DNA of 64,000 bases from NCBI GenBank assembly GCA_033297205.1, contig MU859101.1, forward strand, positions 124,001-188,000, written 5' to 3'. Each line of letters starts with the position of its first letter. Within the stretch, counting starts at the first letter, position 1. Under the pieces are notes generated by a model that was not told where the DNA came from, made no database searches, and saw nothing but the letters and a program-made list of their open reading frames with translations. This document shows, piece by piece, positions 11,444 through 23,899 of this stretch. The DNA comes from Pseudoneurospora amorphoporcata (Eukaryota; Ascomycota; Sordariomycetes; Sordariales; Sordariaceae). The translations under genes were made by a program, and so were the position numbers.

Positions 11444-13727
11444 TCATAACTCATCATCATCACTATCCCCAAAAATGGCCTTGAAAACTTCATCACCCGG
11501 CCTCTTCCCTTCCAACGCCTCATTCCTTGACGTATCAAGGACCGGCGCAGCCGCAGGCTTCTGTGCTGCCTCTCCTCCTCTTTCCAGATCAGCCATGGCC
11601 GTACTCCCTCCTCCTGCTCCTCCTCCGCCGCCTGTACTCCCAAACTCCAACCCCAACAACTCCCTCTCTACAGAACCCGGTCCTCCTCCACCCTGATGCC
11701 CGTATGACTGAAACTGTGACCACAAGTCATCCTTCTTCTTCTCACTACTCGCAGTCGCATCATGATTATCAGGCATAACATGCGCCGGCGGCTTGACTCC
11801 AAACCGCTTACACAACAGTCTCGTAGGGTAAAAGTCCGTCGTAGACCTAGTCATGGTACCAAACATGCCCAATCTCGCCGCCTCTTCCGCTGGGTCTTCG
11901 GCTTTTGGTGGCGGCCTCGACAACACCTCCTTGCTAGTAGCATCTCCCGTAGTTGCTGTAGCGAGTTTAGTCGACGAACTGGTAGTAAATCTACTAGCCA
12001 TAAACCCCGTCATGGGCTTAAAGATCCTCGCACAATTGAAAAACTCATGAAACTCCCTCAGCCACTCCTCATCCGTCAACTTCTTTGGCTTTGGCGGTAG
12101 TCCTTGCGGTCTAAATCCCGCTTGGAACTCCAGGTAAGCTCTGTAACGCGCGCGCTTCTCTTCGTCTTCGGAATAGGGCGCGCCGCCCCCTACGCCGCGC
12201 GAGATAGCGGCTATGGCGGTTTCTTTGTCGAGCTTGGGAACCCGGTCGAGCAGTTCTTGCTGCTTTTCGGCTTCCGACCGGGCGTAGGCGGCGGGCACTT
12301 CGCCGAGTGCTTGGGGTAGGTCGGCGCGGCCCGTGACGGCGGCGAGACGGTCGCGCGAAGCGGGGGAGATGAAGTCGAAGACGGATTTGCCGGGGAGCTG
12401 CTTTTCGCCGAGAAGGGCGGCGCGGGCTTTGGGGTCGAGGGTCGAGGCTTTGGCTACGTCGGTTGTTGAGACGTAGTTTGCATTTCCTGGGGACCCACCG
12501 GATTCCGGCTTGGGTGTCTTAGAGGATACCCACCCTGGAGGGATCTGGGGAGGTGGGTATTTCCCTTCCGAGTTGATTTCGGTTGTGAGGGTGTCGGGTT
12601 CTTTGCCGAAGACGAAGCCGTCTAGGGGCAGGCGACCGTCATGGCATTTGCGGACTCCTAAGCCTACTTTGCCTAATATTGACGATGCTGCTTTCTTGGT
12701 GATGAACTTTGGTTTTGCTTGTAACGTCGGGTTGGCCGCTATCGTAGCCTTCTTTTTCTTCTTGTCTCCGCCTATTACTCGGTTGTAGGATATTTTGGGG
12801 CCGACTTCGTATGGGTCTTCGTCGTCAGAGCCGGTATCGTTCAGGACGCCTATCCCTATACTTCCTCGAATCTTGCTGGTTTCCTTCTTCCGGGTCCCGC
12901 CTATTGAGAGTTTTGGTCGCCCCAGTGCGCCGTAGTCGTCTTCGTCGTCCGTGTCACCGTGACTGCTTTTCTTTGATCCCGACAGACCAACGGGTGTCAG
13001 TCTGCTCTCTCCCGTGTATCCCAACCCTTTCTTGTCCGTCTTCTTGACAAAGGCAATCATGGGTACGTTGTCCGGCGCAAAAAGAAAAGTGTCCCCTTGG
13101 GCGGCTGTATCGGTTTGCAGTTCGAGTCGCGCTTTTCTCCGCACTTTGGGCCCAATGCCTTGTCCTTCCCTCCAGCCCATCTTCTTGAGTAGCTTCACAC
13201 CCATAGTTTCACCCTGGGTACGAAACAGACCCATAAGGCCGCTCGCCCGTATGGCATCGTTCGCGGTGGAGCCTAGCCCGGCGAAGGCGGCGTTTGTCTG
13301 GATTTTCTTGGCTTCTGCTGCATCGGCAAGGTCCTCCTCATCCATAAAATCCTCCGGCCGTTGCTGGGTTGGTTTCGCGGCATCTTTGTGGCGGTTCGTG
13401 CGTGACGAGACAAATGTCGAGGGTGTCCATCCTTCTTTGGAGCCGACGGTGTTGAAGTAGCTAGTGGAGGTTATTGTTAGCAAAAGCGAGAGCGGTTTTC
13501 GTGGAAACGAGCTTTACATACCCTGCACTGAACCCTCCTGTAAATGCGCCGTGTAGTCTTTTCCTCCCTCTCTCGTCCCTCACCTCCTGCTTCCAGATCG
13601 GTACGTAGGAGCCATCGTCGCGAACTTCGGGGTCGCGCGGCGGAAGAGGTGTGCCGAAGAAAACGTAGGGTGATTGTTGAGCAGTAAGATCGGCCTCGAA
13701 AGTTGCGCGTGACCGCTTGTAGGACAT
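11444..13727 (-). CDS. G-patch protein of the GPATCH1/TGH (DUF1604) family
   Basis: Two exons, 13727-13522 and 13460-11444, with a 61-nt intron (donor GTATGT, acceptor CCACTAG), giving about 740 residues. The splice restores the family hallmark GGFSAGYFNTVGSKEGW at residues 63-79. The N-terminal DUF1604 segment (PYVFFGTPLPPR) precedes it, and the G-patch follows near residues 150-180 (TMGVKLLKKMGWREGQGIG). The middle contains acidic and Ser patches. Farther on come RPQGLPPKPKKLTDEEW and GFMASRFT, as in animal and plant homologues. Such proteins associate with late spliceosomes; the G-patch recruits and activates a DEAH helicase. The C-terminus ends in GDSDDDEL. I chose the ATG of MSYKRSRATF because the family starts there; in-frame Met codons upstream add no conserved sequence. 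Confidence 0.9.
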
Positions 13728-16700
13728 GGAGAGAGCGTTGCGGTCGAGAGGATGACAAAATAGGTTCTTTGTTGACAAATGTGGAATTCGAGGCTGAAGC
13801 TCAGCACAAGCTAGCTCTGAAAAGGCATATGCAAGCTGGAAAGGTGTGGGTGGTTCAGCCTTGCTCCGGAGCTTCTTGGCCAGCAGCTGGCAGGGGCAGG
13901 CATGGCAGCGGTCAAAAGGGAAGGCGGTAGGTACCAGTTCTAGAACGGAGCGGGGTCATTCTGCCGCTGCCGATGCGGGGACGGCGCTCGACGACAGGGG
14001 CTCTCCCTGGGGAAAGTGCCCTGAAACTTTGTTGTGATTTTAGAAGACCTACCGTTGAGACCAGAAATATCATCAAAGCAAGACATTGTTCACTTCAACT
14101 TGAAACTCATTGCCGATACGGAAGAAAAGAATTGCATACGCCATGTTGAGCCGCAATGTCACTTTCAATATCGAGAGCCGTGGATCAGAGCGTGGAACCT
14201 CTTTCCCGACGGGCTGGATCCGGGCGTCCGTCCGCTGGCGCCGAGAGCTTTCAGACCGCAGAAAAGTGGAATTGCAGGTGGAAGTGCCTCTCGGCTTGCG
14301 GAATTGCAGCCCACTTTGTTTGCGCGGCATCATGAAACAAGCCGGTTATCTTCTGTTTGGACAAACACGGCTGATGAACATGACGAATGCCTTTCGAGCC
14401 TCACATGGGAGCCTCAACACAAAGCTGTCCGAAGACGACAAGACGTTTGGTTGGGAACCCCGCATGTGAGGTGATAACTGTAACCTAACAACCTGGAGAT
14501 GATCAAGTTCCTCTCTTGGAAATATATATCGCTCTGATCCGCAGCATGATATCATCTCAGCGGGCAATATCCGGTGCGCGTTGTTGGAAGATTCTTGAAA
14601 TCTCGGTCGTTTTTCCACGCATCTTGTTTGTTTATTGATAGGTATCCAGGAACTCTTTGTAGCGTTTCAGCTCTTTCTGCGTGGATGTCGCGCGATTCCC
14701 AAGGAGTGATTAAATGCTTTCGCCGGTCTCAAGTACAAAAACGGCTCTCTCATGCTGTACAACACCGGCCTCCTCTGGTGATTGGGGTGACGGGGACTGC
14801 CAGCAAGGAGACGGGAGTCAGAAGAAGAAGATTGCAGTATCCCGTCCCTTGTCGACTCAGCTCGATTTCCTTCAAAAGAGTCTGATAATGGGGTTGCCTT
14901 GCACTCCAACATTCACCATACCAATACTGCCATTGGATAAAGCTTCCCCGCAAGTCGTAGTCTTGAAGCACGGCCGCCGTTCCAAAGAGCGTGAGGCGGT
15001 ATCCATTGTTGCAGTACCAAGGCTGCGGTGTGGCACAGAGAGCTTCCTTTTTCAAGATGTATCACTCCAAGTCTCTGACAGGTCCCGTCCGAGCTGAAGG
15101 AGGTTATTCCGGAGACAAGCATTATCTCCTGAATTGTTGGCACCAGTCTGAAGCTTGCCCGTCTCTGAACCCCAGTTTCTGGCCAGTCAGATCAGATCCA
15201 GGAGTTGCATCCTTCTCGAAGCTCGCCGGGGGCTTTTCTGGGTGCTGTAGACGTGGCATTGGGGTCTGGGACCGGGCCTTGGTCGAGAACGAATCAAGAG
15301 CTCCGCGGCGGGTCGTCAAACTCCCCCCTACACCAACAAGGGATCCCGATCCAGAGCTGAGAGACGATGAGGAGACATGCCCTCGGTCATATCGTGAAAT
15401 TGTTCAGTCAGTCAGGTTGAATAATGAAAGGGTGGTCAATTGGGCAGTACTTCTTGAGGTCTTAATCATTCTATGAGATAAATAATAAGTGGCTTACAAG
15501 CGTAGCTATATCATGGCCAACATCCGACTCACATGTCAAGATATCGGAATGGCTTGAGGGGAACATGTTGTGGCGGAAGGGTGGATGGATACCTTACGGT
15601 ATGGACGCCGGCCAGAAAGGACGATCAACGAACGACAGCTGTGCCCATTTGTGGGTTCAAGTGTCCTGGCCTTCCTTGTCCTTTTTCCTCATCGTGACTA
15701 GAATTCACAAATGAGATGCCGGATTGCCTTGGAACTGCTGGATCCCCCGGTGGTTCTTGGTGGTCCCTTGCGTGGTGCCTCGGCGGGCCCCAAGAAATGG
15801 ACATTGGGTCCAGGCCAGGAGAAAAAGAAGACCTTTCAAGGCATGCCTCACCTTCAATGTCTCCGGAGTTTATGGGTTGACAGAGCTGATGTTTAGCGTT
15901 CGGTATAGTGTCATCTGTGATGTTAAGCGCGCTCTATTCAAGGTGACCTCATCACTCAACCTCAGAAACCGAGAACTGACCTGACAACCTGACAAGTGAG
16001 GCATAGCGACCGACCTGCTTGCTACCTTAGGGATAATCCCAAATCTTTGCTTTTATATCGGACCTGATCTCTTTCTCAAAAGCGGTCGACCTGGCGGTGA
16101 CGCTTATGTTACCAGATGAGAGGCAGAAGTACCTTGAACATTAACACTAAAGACGTAGACCCACTCCAAGTCCCTTGCCCAGGGCGGCCCCGTCTCACCA
16201 CTGCAAAGCCCAACCACCAATTCTTTGTCAGTGGCCGATGCAGCGGGCCCATCTCCAAAGCCTCCCCATCCCCTTCATGTGTGCTTTGCTTCCTGTCTCC
16301 ACTGCCCTGCTTCCGCCATCCCGACTCGGCCACCACCGAGAGCCACATGAGACCAGACGATTAATCAACCCTTTCCGACCTTTTAACTCTTGTCAACAAC
16401 ACCTCTTACAATTCCCTCGCAGCTCGCTCACCCCGTCACAAGAGCTGCTCTGTCGGGAACGCCGTCTTTCGGTTTGACGCATCTACCAAGGTTGAGCCAA
16501 CACTAAAAATTCAATCCATCTCCCTAACTCTCCCACACTCACAAAACTCGTCCAACAATCTGCTGCTTCATCTCAACTGGCAACACTGCCCTAAACCCTG
16601 GATCGTCGGCATCGGGCAGTACACAGCATTTCGCTCCCTCGTTACATTTTCACCTAGTACTGGTACTGCTCCCACTCTCCACTGCTTCTCTCCCGCAACC

Positions 16701-17134
16701 GAGTTTGCGTGGATCGCTCGAGACCAGATTCCCCATTACGCCCATTTCGCTTTGTACCTGAGCCCTGGATTAGGTCCTGAATTAGGCTCCCGCGCCCCGA
16801 CTTGTAATCTTGCGACTTGCACCACGAGGTCAGTCCGGACAATACACGAACATAGCCGTCCTCCACCACCCTCGTAATCGACCAAGCCGCATCCAGGTAG
16901 TAGTCATCTCTACAATCGCCTATAGTCAACCATTGGCTTCACCGATTGAGATTCGACCAGAACGCCCCCAGACCCCCCGACCCCCGTCCTCTACCAGTGT
17001 CCTCCCCCGGCTGCGACTAGGGATCAGGACTCCGACCGCCCTACCGCCAACCCGGTTCCATCACCCTGGGAAATCCCCTTTGCTACAGACCCAAAAGAGT
17101 ACCGCAAGTACCACCACACGCGTCTCCACCCCCC
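13728..17134. other. Long intergenic region and kinase leader
   Basis: Divergent upstream region of the G-patch gene (-) and the kinase gene (+). Frames such as 14034-14474 and 14991-15476 show no domain or biased codon use and overlap on both strands. From about 16350 to 17130 the sequence is C/T-rich, which fits a long transcribed 5' leader of the kinase, with small upstream frames (one at 16810-17268 overlaps the kinase start). No RNA gene recognised. Confidence 0.5.
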
Positions 17135-19858
17135 ATGGCGACGACACTCTCTTCTGGCGCCGCCGCCGAACTACCCATCCGGTCACAGTCTGTTCGGACT
17201 CGGCGTCCCCCTACCACATCACGACCAGAGCCACCACTGCCGCGGTCCGAATCAACCAGCAGAGCTGAGCCCTCGCGTCCCCACCGCCGGACCAGTCAGC
17301 GATCTGCCTCAGGAGCAACCGCAGCAGCAGCTACCACCACCTCGGCCACATCGTCGAGACACCACCAACATCCTTCACAACAGCAGGGGCATCACCACCA
17401 GCAGCCCGACATGTCTGCTGCCGCTGCCGCTGCCGCCCCTCACGGCCACGCCAGCACCGGGGACGACCATCGCAATGGCGCCGACGCCGGCACCTCGACA
17501 CACCGCAGTGCCACTGGCACCACCAAGCAGCGATACCGTACTGTGATCCCCGCGCCATCCGGCAACTATGCCTTCATCAAGACAATTGGTCAGGGTAGCA
17601 TGGGCAAGGTCAAGCTGGCGAAAAAGGAGGGCACCAATGAATTGGCAAGTCAACCCATCAAATGCGACATGCCGGTTGCTCCGTTTCTTTAGCTAACTCT
17701 TATCTTGGTTTCTCTGTTTAGGTGGCCTGTAAGATCATCGAAAGAGTATCGCCCGACGATGGCCGACAGTCGAGGGAAGAACGTGAAAAGTCCGATGCCG
17801 CTAGGGAAGACCGCAACGCCCGCGAGGCGGCGATCGTCAGCCTCCTGAACCATCAGTACATCTGCGGACTCCGCGACAATTTGCGAACAAGGTGGCATTG
17901 GTACATGCTTTTTGAATACGTTAATGGCGGCCAAATGCTGGACTACATCATTTCCCACGGTAAGCTCAAGGAGAAACAGGCCCGCAAGTTCGCCCGCCAA
18001 ATAGCCAGTGCCGTCGACTATTGCCACCGCAACAGCATTGTGCATCGCGACTTGAAGATCGAGAACATCCTGATCAGCAAGACTGGCGACATCAAGATTA
18101 TCGATTTCGGTCTCAGCAACCTCTTCTCCCCAGAGGAGGATAGGAAACTCAAGACGTACTGCGGCAGTCTCTACTTTGCCGCTCCTGAGCTTTTGCAAGC
18201 AAGGCCATATACCGGACCCGAGGTTGACGTGTGGAGCTTTGGCGTCGTTTTGTTTGTGTTGGTGTGCGGCAAGGTTCCGTTTGACGACCAGTACATGCCC
18301 GCTCTCCACCAAAAGATCAAGAAGGGCGCGGTTGACTATCCCAACTGGCTTTCTTCCGGTATGTTCCTACGCTGAATTCCTGACTTTACTCAATGCCATG
18401 CTAACTTGACTGTCTGCAGAATGCAAGCACCTCATCTCGCGCATGTTGGTGACTGACCCCAAACAGCGAGCCACCATGCATGAGGTCATGAACCACCCTT
18501 GGATGCTCAAGGGTTACAACGGACCACCCGATAACTACCTGCCGCGCCGCGAGCCCTTGACGCTTCCCCTCGATCCCGAAGTGATTTCGCAGATGACCGG
18601 TTTCAAGTTTGGCCCTCCGGAGTATATTACAGCCGAGTTGACTAAGCGCATCAAGTCGCCGAAGTACCAGGCCGCCGTCCGCCGCCTCGAGAAGGAGAGA
18701 GAACGGCCAGAGCCAGTTCCGAAGGATGCCGAGAAGAAGCGCGGCTTTGGTTTCGATTTCTACAAGAGAAGGAATTCTGTGACGAGCAAGGACACGCTGA
18801 CTGCCACCAGCTCCGAGGGTCTTCCCCTTGGCGATGATCCTCTCAACGCATTCGATCCTCTTATTTCCATCTACTACCTGGTTCGCGAAAAGCTCGAGCG
18901 CGAGCGCAACCATGTCCACGTTGACTTGCAACAACCATCCAAGGCACAGCAGCCACCTTCGTCATCACAGACGCAGGTGCCAGTACCTCCTTCTCCCGTT
19001 GTCCGACCAATGGAGAAACACTCCCTCGCCGATATCGTACCACCACAACCCGTTCACAATGCCGAGCCGCGAAGCCGACAAAGGACAAGGTCGCACAGCG
19101 AGGATCAGCCTAGGGAGCCCATCAACAGTGGTCTACTCTCGCCGGATATGATCCCTGCCAAGAAGGAGAGTACGGCCGCCGGGATCCTCCGCAGACTTAG
19201 CACCCGTGACAGGCGAAAGGAGCCTCCAGCGACAGCTAACTCAATGGACGGCAAGCCACCCCTCCGGGGTTCCATGTCCATGCGCGCCAAGTCGCTCGGC
19301 CACGCTCGTAGGGAGTCTATCCAGATGCGACGAGCCAAGCGCGAGGCCGAGGCCGCTGCTCAACAAGCTCAATCACAAACCACAGAGCCTCAAAGAAGCT
19401 ACCAGAGCCATCACCACTCTGTCCGCGAAGAGACCGACGCTGAGCTGGTGGACAGCGACCCAAGAGGCGAGACCTCAGGCGGTTCCAACGAGAGGCTAGA
19501 GCCCGAAGACCCCGATCTGGCCAAGCCTGTGTTCCTCAAGGGCATCTTCAGCGTATCTACAACCTCGACACGACCTCTTTCTGAAATACGGGCGGATATC
19601 AAGCGAGTGTTGCGGGTGCTTGGCGTGGACTTCACTGAGATCAAGGGTGGTTTCAGCTGTCTGCATACGCCCAGCATCAACCACGCTGAACGCCAACCGA
19701 CGGTAATGACCGAAGGCGGCAACGATATCGAGTTCGAGATCTTGATCGTCAAGGTCCCGATCGTCAGTCTGCACGGTGTCCAGTTCAAAAGGCTCGCCGG
19801 AAACACGTGGCAGTATAAGGCCTTGGCGGAGAAGATTGTCCGGGAGCTGCGACTATGA
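17135..19858 (+). CDS. kin1: Kin1/MARK-PAR1-family Ser/Thr protein kinase
   Basis: Three exons: 17135-17644, 17722-18358, 18420-19858, about 861 residues. Intron 1 (77 nt) starts with GCAAGT and ends TTTAG, a GC-AG intron; no GT donor nearby keeps the frame. Intron 2 (61 nt) is ordinary. The N-terminal 140 residues are disordered (His, Ala, Thr, Gln). The kinase domain starts near 140: GQGSMGKVK glycine loop, VACK with Lys174, HRDLKIEN with Asp280, DFGLSN at 298, CGSLYFAAPE activation segment and the end at HPWML. A disordered linker with Ser/Arg-rich stretches follows, and the C-terminus (IVKVPIVSLHGVQFKRL onward) has the look of a KA1 membrane-binding domain. Kin1 kinases work at cell tips and septa in polarity, secretion and wall integrity. 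The NYAFIKTIGQGS and KLKEKQARKFARQI segments fit Kin1 rather than other CAMK kinases. Confidence 0.9.
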
Positions 19859-21434
19859 TGGACCGATTGGGTTGAAGTTTGTTTGATTATTCTGTACGGT
19901 TGCTGGCATGGGATGACGACAGCATGGGAAGCAAGCGGTCGGTTGTGCAAGGGTGAGCAAAATGTGCTTTTGATGATTTGACAGTATGGGCGTTCTGCGT
20001 TGGGGAGTCACCTACGCTACCTGAATTTCCCCCCTTTAACTGTCTCGCTCAATCTTGAGAGGGAGCCTTAGGTCTGAGACCGGGCCTCTATATTCTCTTG
20101 CAAAACAACAAAACAAGAAAGAAAAGGGGACAGAGGGAAAATGGAAACCGGATTTTGTGTTTGCGGGGTTGTTCTTATTTCATGTACTTGCACGCGCGCA
20201 CAGCACTCTCGCTTACACACTCACACACGCATATTATGGACTGGTAATTTGGTCTGGTCGGTCGGTCGTTTTTTCTCACTTACGGGTCGGTTTGGGGTCG
20301 TCACTACTTACACACACTCATGTCTGATTTCTGTTTCTGCGAGTCCTCTTTTTTGCGTGGCATGGCGGAAGCAGCAGCAGCAGCAGCAGCAGACGGGAAG
20401 CAGTCAAGAGAGAGGATTGCGGTTTGCCTTTTCTTTGTACTTTTTGACTTTCCAGCAGGGAGGGAGGGGGTTATAACGGCTTTTACAACTTTTTTTTTTA
20501 TCTACAGACTAATAATTCTTTTTAATTTGCACCCACACTACACTCACAGCCATACCAAGGCTAGGCGGGCAGTCATGGTGCGCAGAGCTGATGTAAGGTA
20601 CTTCCACTGGTGGTTCATGATTACTCGCCTTCTTTCTTTGTATATGTATGTAGTTGGAATAAGGAGTAAGTAAATTTCGTACTCGAAAGCAAGTGTTTGT
20701 TTGTCCTTAGAGGATGACACAGGCGGTGATGCGAACTGCATGGTAGTAAGGTGGGTAATAGACTTCTTGGATACTTCAATGTCTGATAATTTTATTTCAT
20801 GACGCAGAGTTTGATTACCTACCTTAACAACTGGCAAATGGCTGGCGCAGAAGGAGCTCAGGACTGTTGAGGAAGGAACGAAGCCATCCCTAAGATTACA
20901 CCGGCCGCAGTGGCCGATTGCGACTGCCCGGTTGGCCACGAGAGACGGGAGTGATCATATTAACCCAGAGCCCCCCAGACTTTTGGTCAGTCTTCTTCTG
21001 TAGATCCATTCAATCTACCACATCTTTTGCAGACATGCTGGGTCATCATCGCACCTGTCGGTCCAAGAAAAGTCCGACCAGCCCGACCGATTGGATAACG
21101 CGAAGCTTCCCCTCCCGTCGGGTGTCGGCCGAATGCTACCCCCGCACCATGCCGCCGACCACGTCAATACCACTCTTTCCTTTTCTTGATATGCCCTCTC
21201 GAGCTGATAAATTAACATATCATGCATGGCTTCACTCGTTCCACTCCAAACAGGTGAGCCTTGAATCCTTTCATTCTGGCTTCCAATTCTTGTTGAGCTG
21301 GTCCATATAGCCAAGTTCGTCAGCCATTGAGACAACCTCCCTGGACGAAAGACTCTCACAACTACCACACCACCAGCAACAATAACAACAACCCAGGACA
21401 ATCAACTTACAGACACAAGCAACTTACCACAAAA
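19859..21434. other. Intergenic
   Basis: 3' flank of the kinase and upstream region of the aldolase. It contains a short GCA repeat at about 20371-20392 and T-rich runs. No coding region is supported; frames on both strands are short and without motifs. The 100 bases before the aldolase ATG are C/A-rich with several CAACAA motifs, as in many fungal leaders. Confidence 0.5.
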
Positions 21435-22439
21435 ATGGCGCCCCCAGTCCCAGCCTCCGGCATCTGGGTCCCCGCCATAACCCTCTTCAACCCCCGAAAC
21501 GATACCATCGACCTTTCGTCCCAAACCAAGTACTTCCGCTACCTCTCCTCGCCCGAAGTCGGCCTCGCGGGCCTACTAATCCTCGGCACCAACGCCGAGA
21601 CCTTCCTGCTCACTCGCCAAGAACGTTACGACCTGCTCTGCTGCGCCCGCACCGCCGTTCCCCCGGGTTTCCCCATCATGGCAGGCGTGTCAGGCCACAG
21701 TACGGCGCAGGTGAAGGAGTATATCGACGACGCCGTCAAGGCAGGAGCGGATTACGTGCTTGTGCTACCGCCGGGGTATTTTGGACCTAAGGGCCCCAGG
21801 GGAGGGGAACAGATGGTGGAGGACTTTTTTGATGAGATTGCGACCTACTCCAAGCTACCGGTGCTGATATATAATTTCCCGGCGGTGTGCGGTGGGATTG
21901 ATCTCAGCAGTTCGCTGATAGGGAGACTGGGAAAGCGGCACAAAGGCAAGATTGTGGGATGTAAGCTGACGTGCGGGAGCGTGGCCAAGATTACGAGGTT
22001 GGCGAGCCTGTTTGAGCCATCGAAAAAGGAGTTTGCAGTCTTTGGCGGCCAGAGTGATTTCTTGGTTGGCGGGTTGGCGGCCGGTTCGAGCGGGTGTATC
22101 GCGGCTTTTGGAAATGTGTCTCCTCGGGCGTTAGTGTGCATCTATAACGATTGGGTGAGGGGTGAGGGGGAGAATGATAAGGCGAAGAGGCAGGACGCGC
22201 TGCGCAGGAATGCGATGCTGGCTAATGTGGAGGAACATCTTAAGGCTGATGGGATCGCGGCGGTCAAGTATGCTGCTATGAACACGGGGTTGAGGGCAGG
22301 TGTGGTGAACAGATATGGCGAACTGGAGGGTGAGGAGTTGTTTAGGCCGAGGAAGCCGTACCCGGAGATCAGCGAGGAGACAAAGCAGAAGATTGACACT
22401 GCTCTTGGAATAATTTTTGAATCGGGATTGGAAACTTGA
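21435..22439 (+). CDS. Dihydrodipicolinate synthase-family aldolase/lyase
   Basis: Intronless, 334 residues, the usual length of the family. The ATG at 21435 follows AAAA. The fold motifs are present: LILGTNAETFLL (substitute for the GTTGE loop), IMAGVSGHST, GADYVLVLPPGYF, then LIYNFP with Tyr146, and GCKLT with the Schiff-base Lys177. The family joins or cleaves pyruvate-containing substrates. Fungi make lysine by the aminoadipate route, so a role in lysine synthesis is unlikely. Candidates are 4-hydroxy-2-oxoglutarate aldolase, a 2-keto-3-deoxy sugar acid aldolase or a sialate-lyase-like enzyme. Substrate cannot be decided from sequence alone. No mitochondrial presequence is obvious, which suggests a cytosolic enzyme. 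Neighbours (kinase, tRNA, helicase) give no pathway hint. Confidence 0.85.
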   Translation: MAPPVPASGIWVPAITLFNPRNDTIDLSSQTKYFRYLSSPEVGLAGLLILGTNAETFLLTRQERYDLLCCARTAVPPGFPIMAGVSGHSTAQVKEYIDDAVKAGADYVLVLPPGYFGPKGPRGGEQMVEDFFDEIATYSKLPVLIYNFPAVCGGIDLSSSLIGRLGKRHKGKIVGCKLTCGSVAKITRLASLFEPSKKEFAVFGGQSDFLVGGLAAGSSGCIAAFGNVSPRALVCIYNDWVRGEGENDKAKRQDALRRNAMLANVEEHLKADGIAAVKYAAMNTGLRAGVVNRYGELEGEELFRPRKPYPEISEETKQKIDTALGIIFESGLET

Positions 22440-23207
22440 AGCAAGACGCCAATAGAGGTGCGTAGGAGATGACAAGTGGGAAAGTAGACTTGGTGAATGA
22501 AGAAAGTGTTCCACATCTGCAACACAATGCTGTCCATCGTCGAAAACAGCAGTGACAACGTTACTTCCAAGCCTGTCGCACTAATTACACAATATAAGAC
22601 ACCAAATATCTTTGACAGATTCCACAAATCTTCCAAAGTCAACCAACCTAACCAACTGAGTCCAACATAACCATCCCCGAATGTGCGTGATCGTACACCT
22701 ACATCCAACTCAGCTACTGGCACTCCTGGCTCCTGAGGGCTTGGGACATTGATCCTTTGTTACCCAACAACCTGAGTCTAACTTAACCATTTAACCTGCT
22801 TTGTCGTACGTACCACACTAGCGAGACTAGATTACCCGCAATACCACGCGTATCTAGCAGGTGAAAAGAAGAGGAAGAAGGAGAAAGAAGGAACAGGATG
22901 CGAGAGCGAACAAGAAAAATAAAGCGGTCCCCAAAAGAGCCAACCAAGGGCTCACCAGGGCAATTACTCGCTCGCTTTGCTGATGGAAAAAGAAGAAGAA
23001 GAAAACAGAAAAGAAAAGAAAAAGGTCATGATGTTGTATGGTCCCAGCCAGTGGGTGGGATGGTGTGTGTGTATGATTTGAAACAACACAACTCCAAAGG
23101 TGAGAGTTTGTTGAATACTGCCAAGAAGAAACATGGCAGAAAGAAGAAAAAAAGAAACAAAATGGATCAAAAAAAGACGCAAAAGAAAGAAGTGGTTGGT
23201 TCTTTTT
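22440..23207. other. Intergenic
   Basis: 3' flank of the aldolase and downstream side of the minus-strand tRNA. A-rich purine runs at 22860-23180 (GAAGAGGAAGAAGGAG, AAAAGAAAAG) read as T-rich on the minus strand, where a T run (plus strand 23168-23174) can serve as Pol III terminator for the tRNA. No gene. Confidence 0.5.
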
Positions 23208-23279
23208 TGCCCACAGCCAGAATCGAACTGACGACCTCATCATTACTAGTGATGCGCTCTACCACTGAGCCATGCGGGC
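23208..23279 (-). tRNA. tRNA-Thr (anticodon AGT), second copy
   Basis: The reverse complement of this interval is identical base for base to the tRNA at 1029-1100, with the same anticodon AGT, A box and B box. No intron. TCAACAA occurs 15-20 nt upstream, as at the first copy, and may be part of the initiation signal. Flanks are otherwise different, so this is not a recent large duplication. Confidence 0.95.
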
Positions 23280-23899
23280 GGGGTATTTGATTTGTTGAAT
23301 ACGAGGGTCGAATCATTCAATTAACAGGCCCAAGCCCACCGGGTACCAACGCAGTCGGTGACGACAACGCTAAGTAACTGATTAATGGGAGGGGAGGGGA
23401 GGTGGTTTTGTTTGGACTTCCCGTCCAGATGATGATGATGATGATGGAGATATGGCGGCTGATGATGTATGTATGGTGTGCTGAGGCGCCGGCGTCAAGG
23501 TCTTTCTGCAGTTGGTGCAATTGGTCATTCCATTGCTCAACAACCTAGAACTAATTGAGCGGACACCACACAACCTTTCGGAACTTGGCCTTCAAGACGA
23601 AACGAACGAGACTTCTTCACGGCGTGCTCAAGTCGAAAAATTTCCCGTACCACATAAAACATGCCAAAATATACTTCCACGACCGAGTTTTAAAATGATA
23701 ATACTTTTTGCCCTGGTTCTTGAGGACGTGACTTTTGTGATCCATTTTCTCTTTTCCTTGGTATCAAACACAGTTCAACAAGCACCTACACAACGCCTTA
23801 ACAATGCTTACAGGCCTACTAATATTTCCAACTCTTTCTAAGCCTCCGACGACTCGCATATCTCACAAGAATAAAATACTACAGCTTCACATGGAAACC
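23280..23899. other. Intergenic with GAT microsatellite
   Basis: Upstream of the tRNA-Thr and 3' flank of the helicase. Contains (ATG)n at about 23430-23447. No gene. Confidence 0.5.

Noticed and set aside
14034..15476. Frames of 119-161 codons upstream of the kinase
   Set aside because: Overlapping frames on both strands, no motif, no splice pattern leading to a known family.
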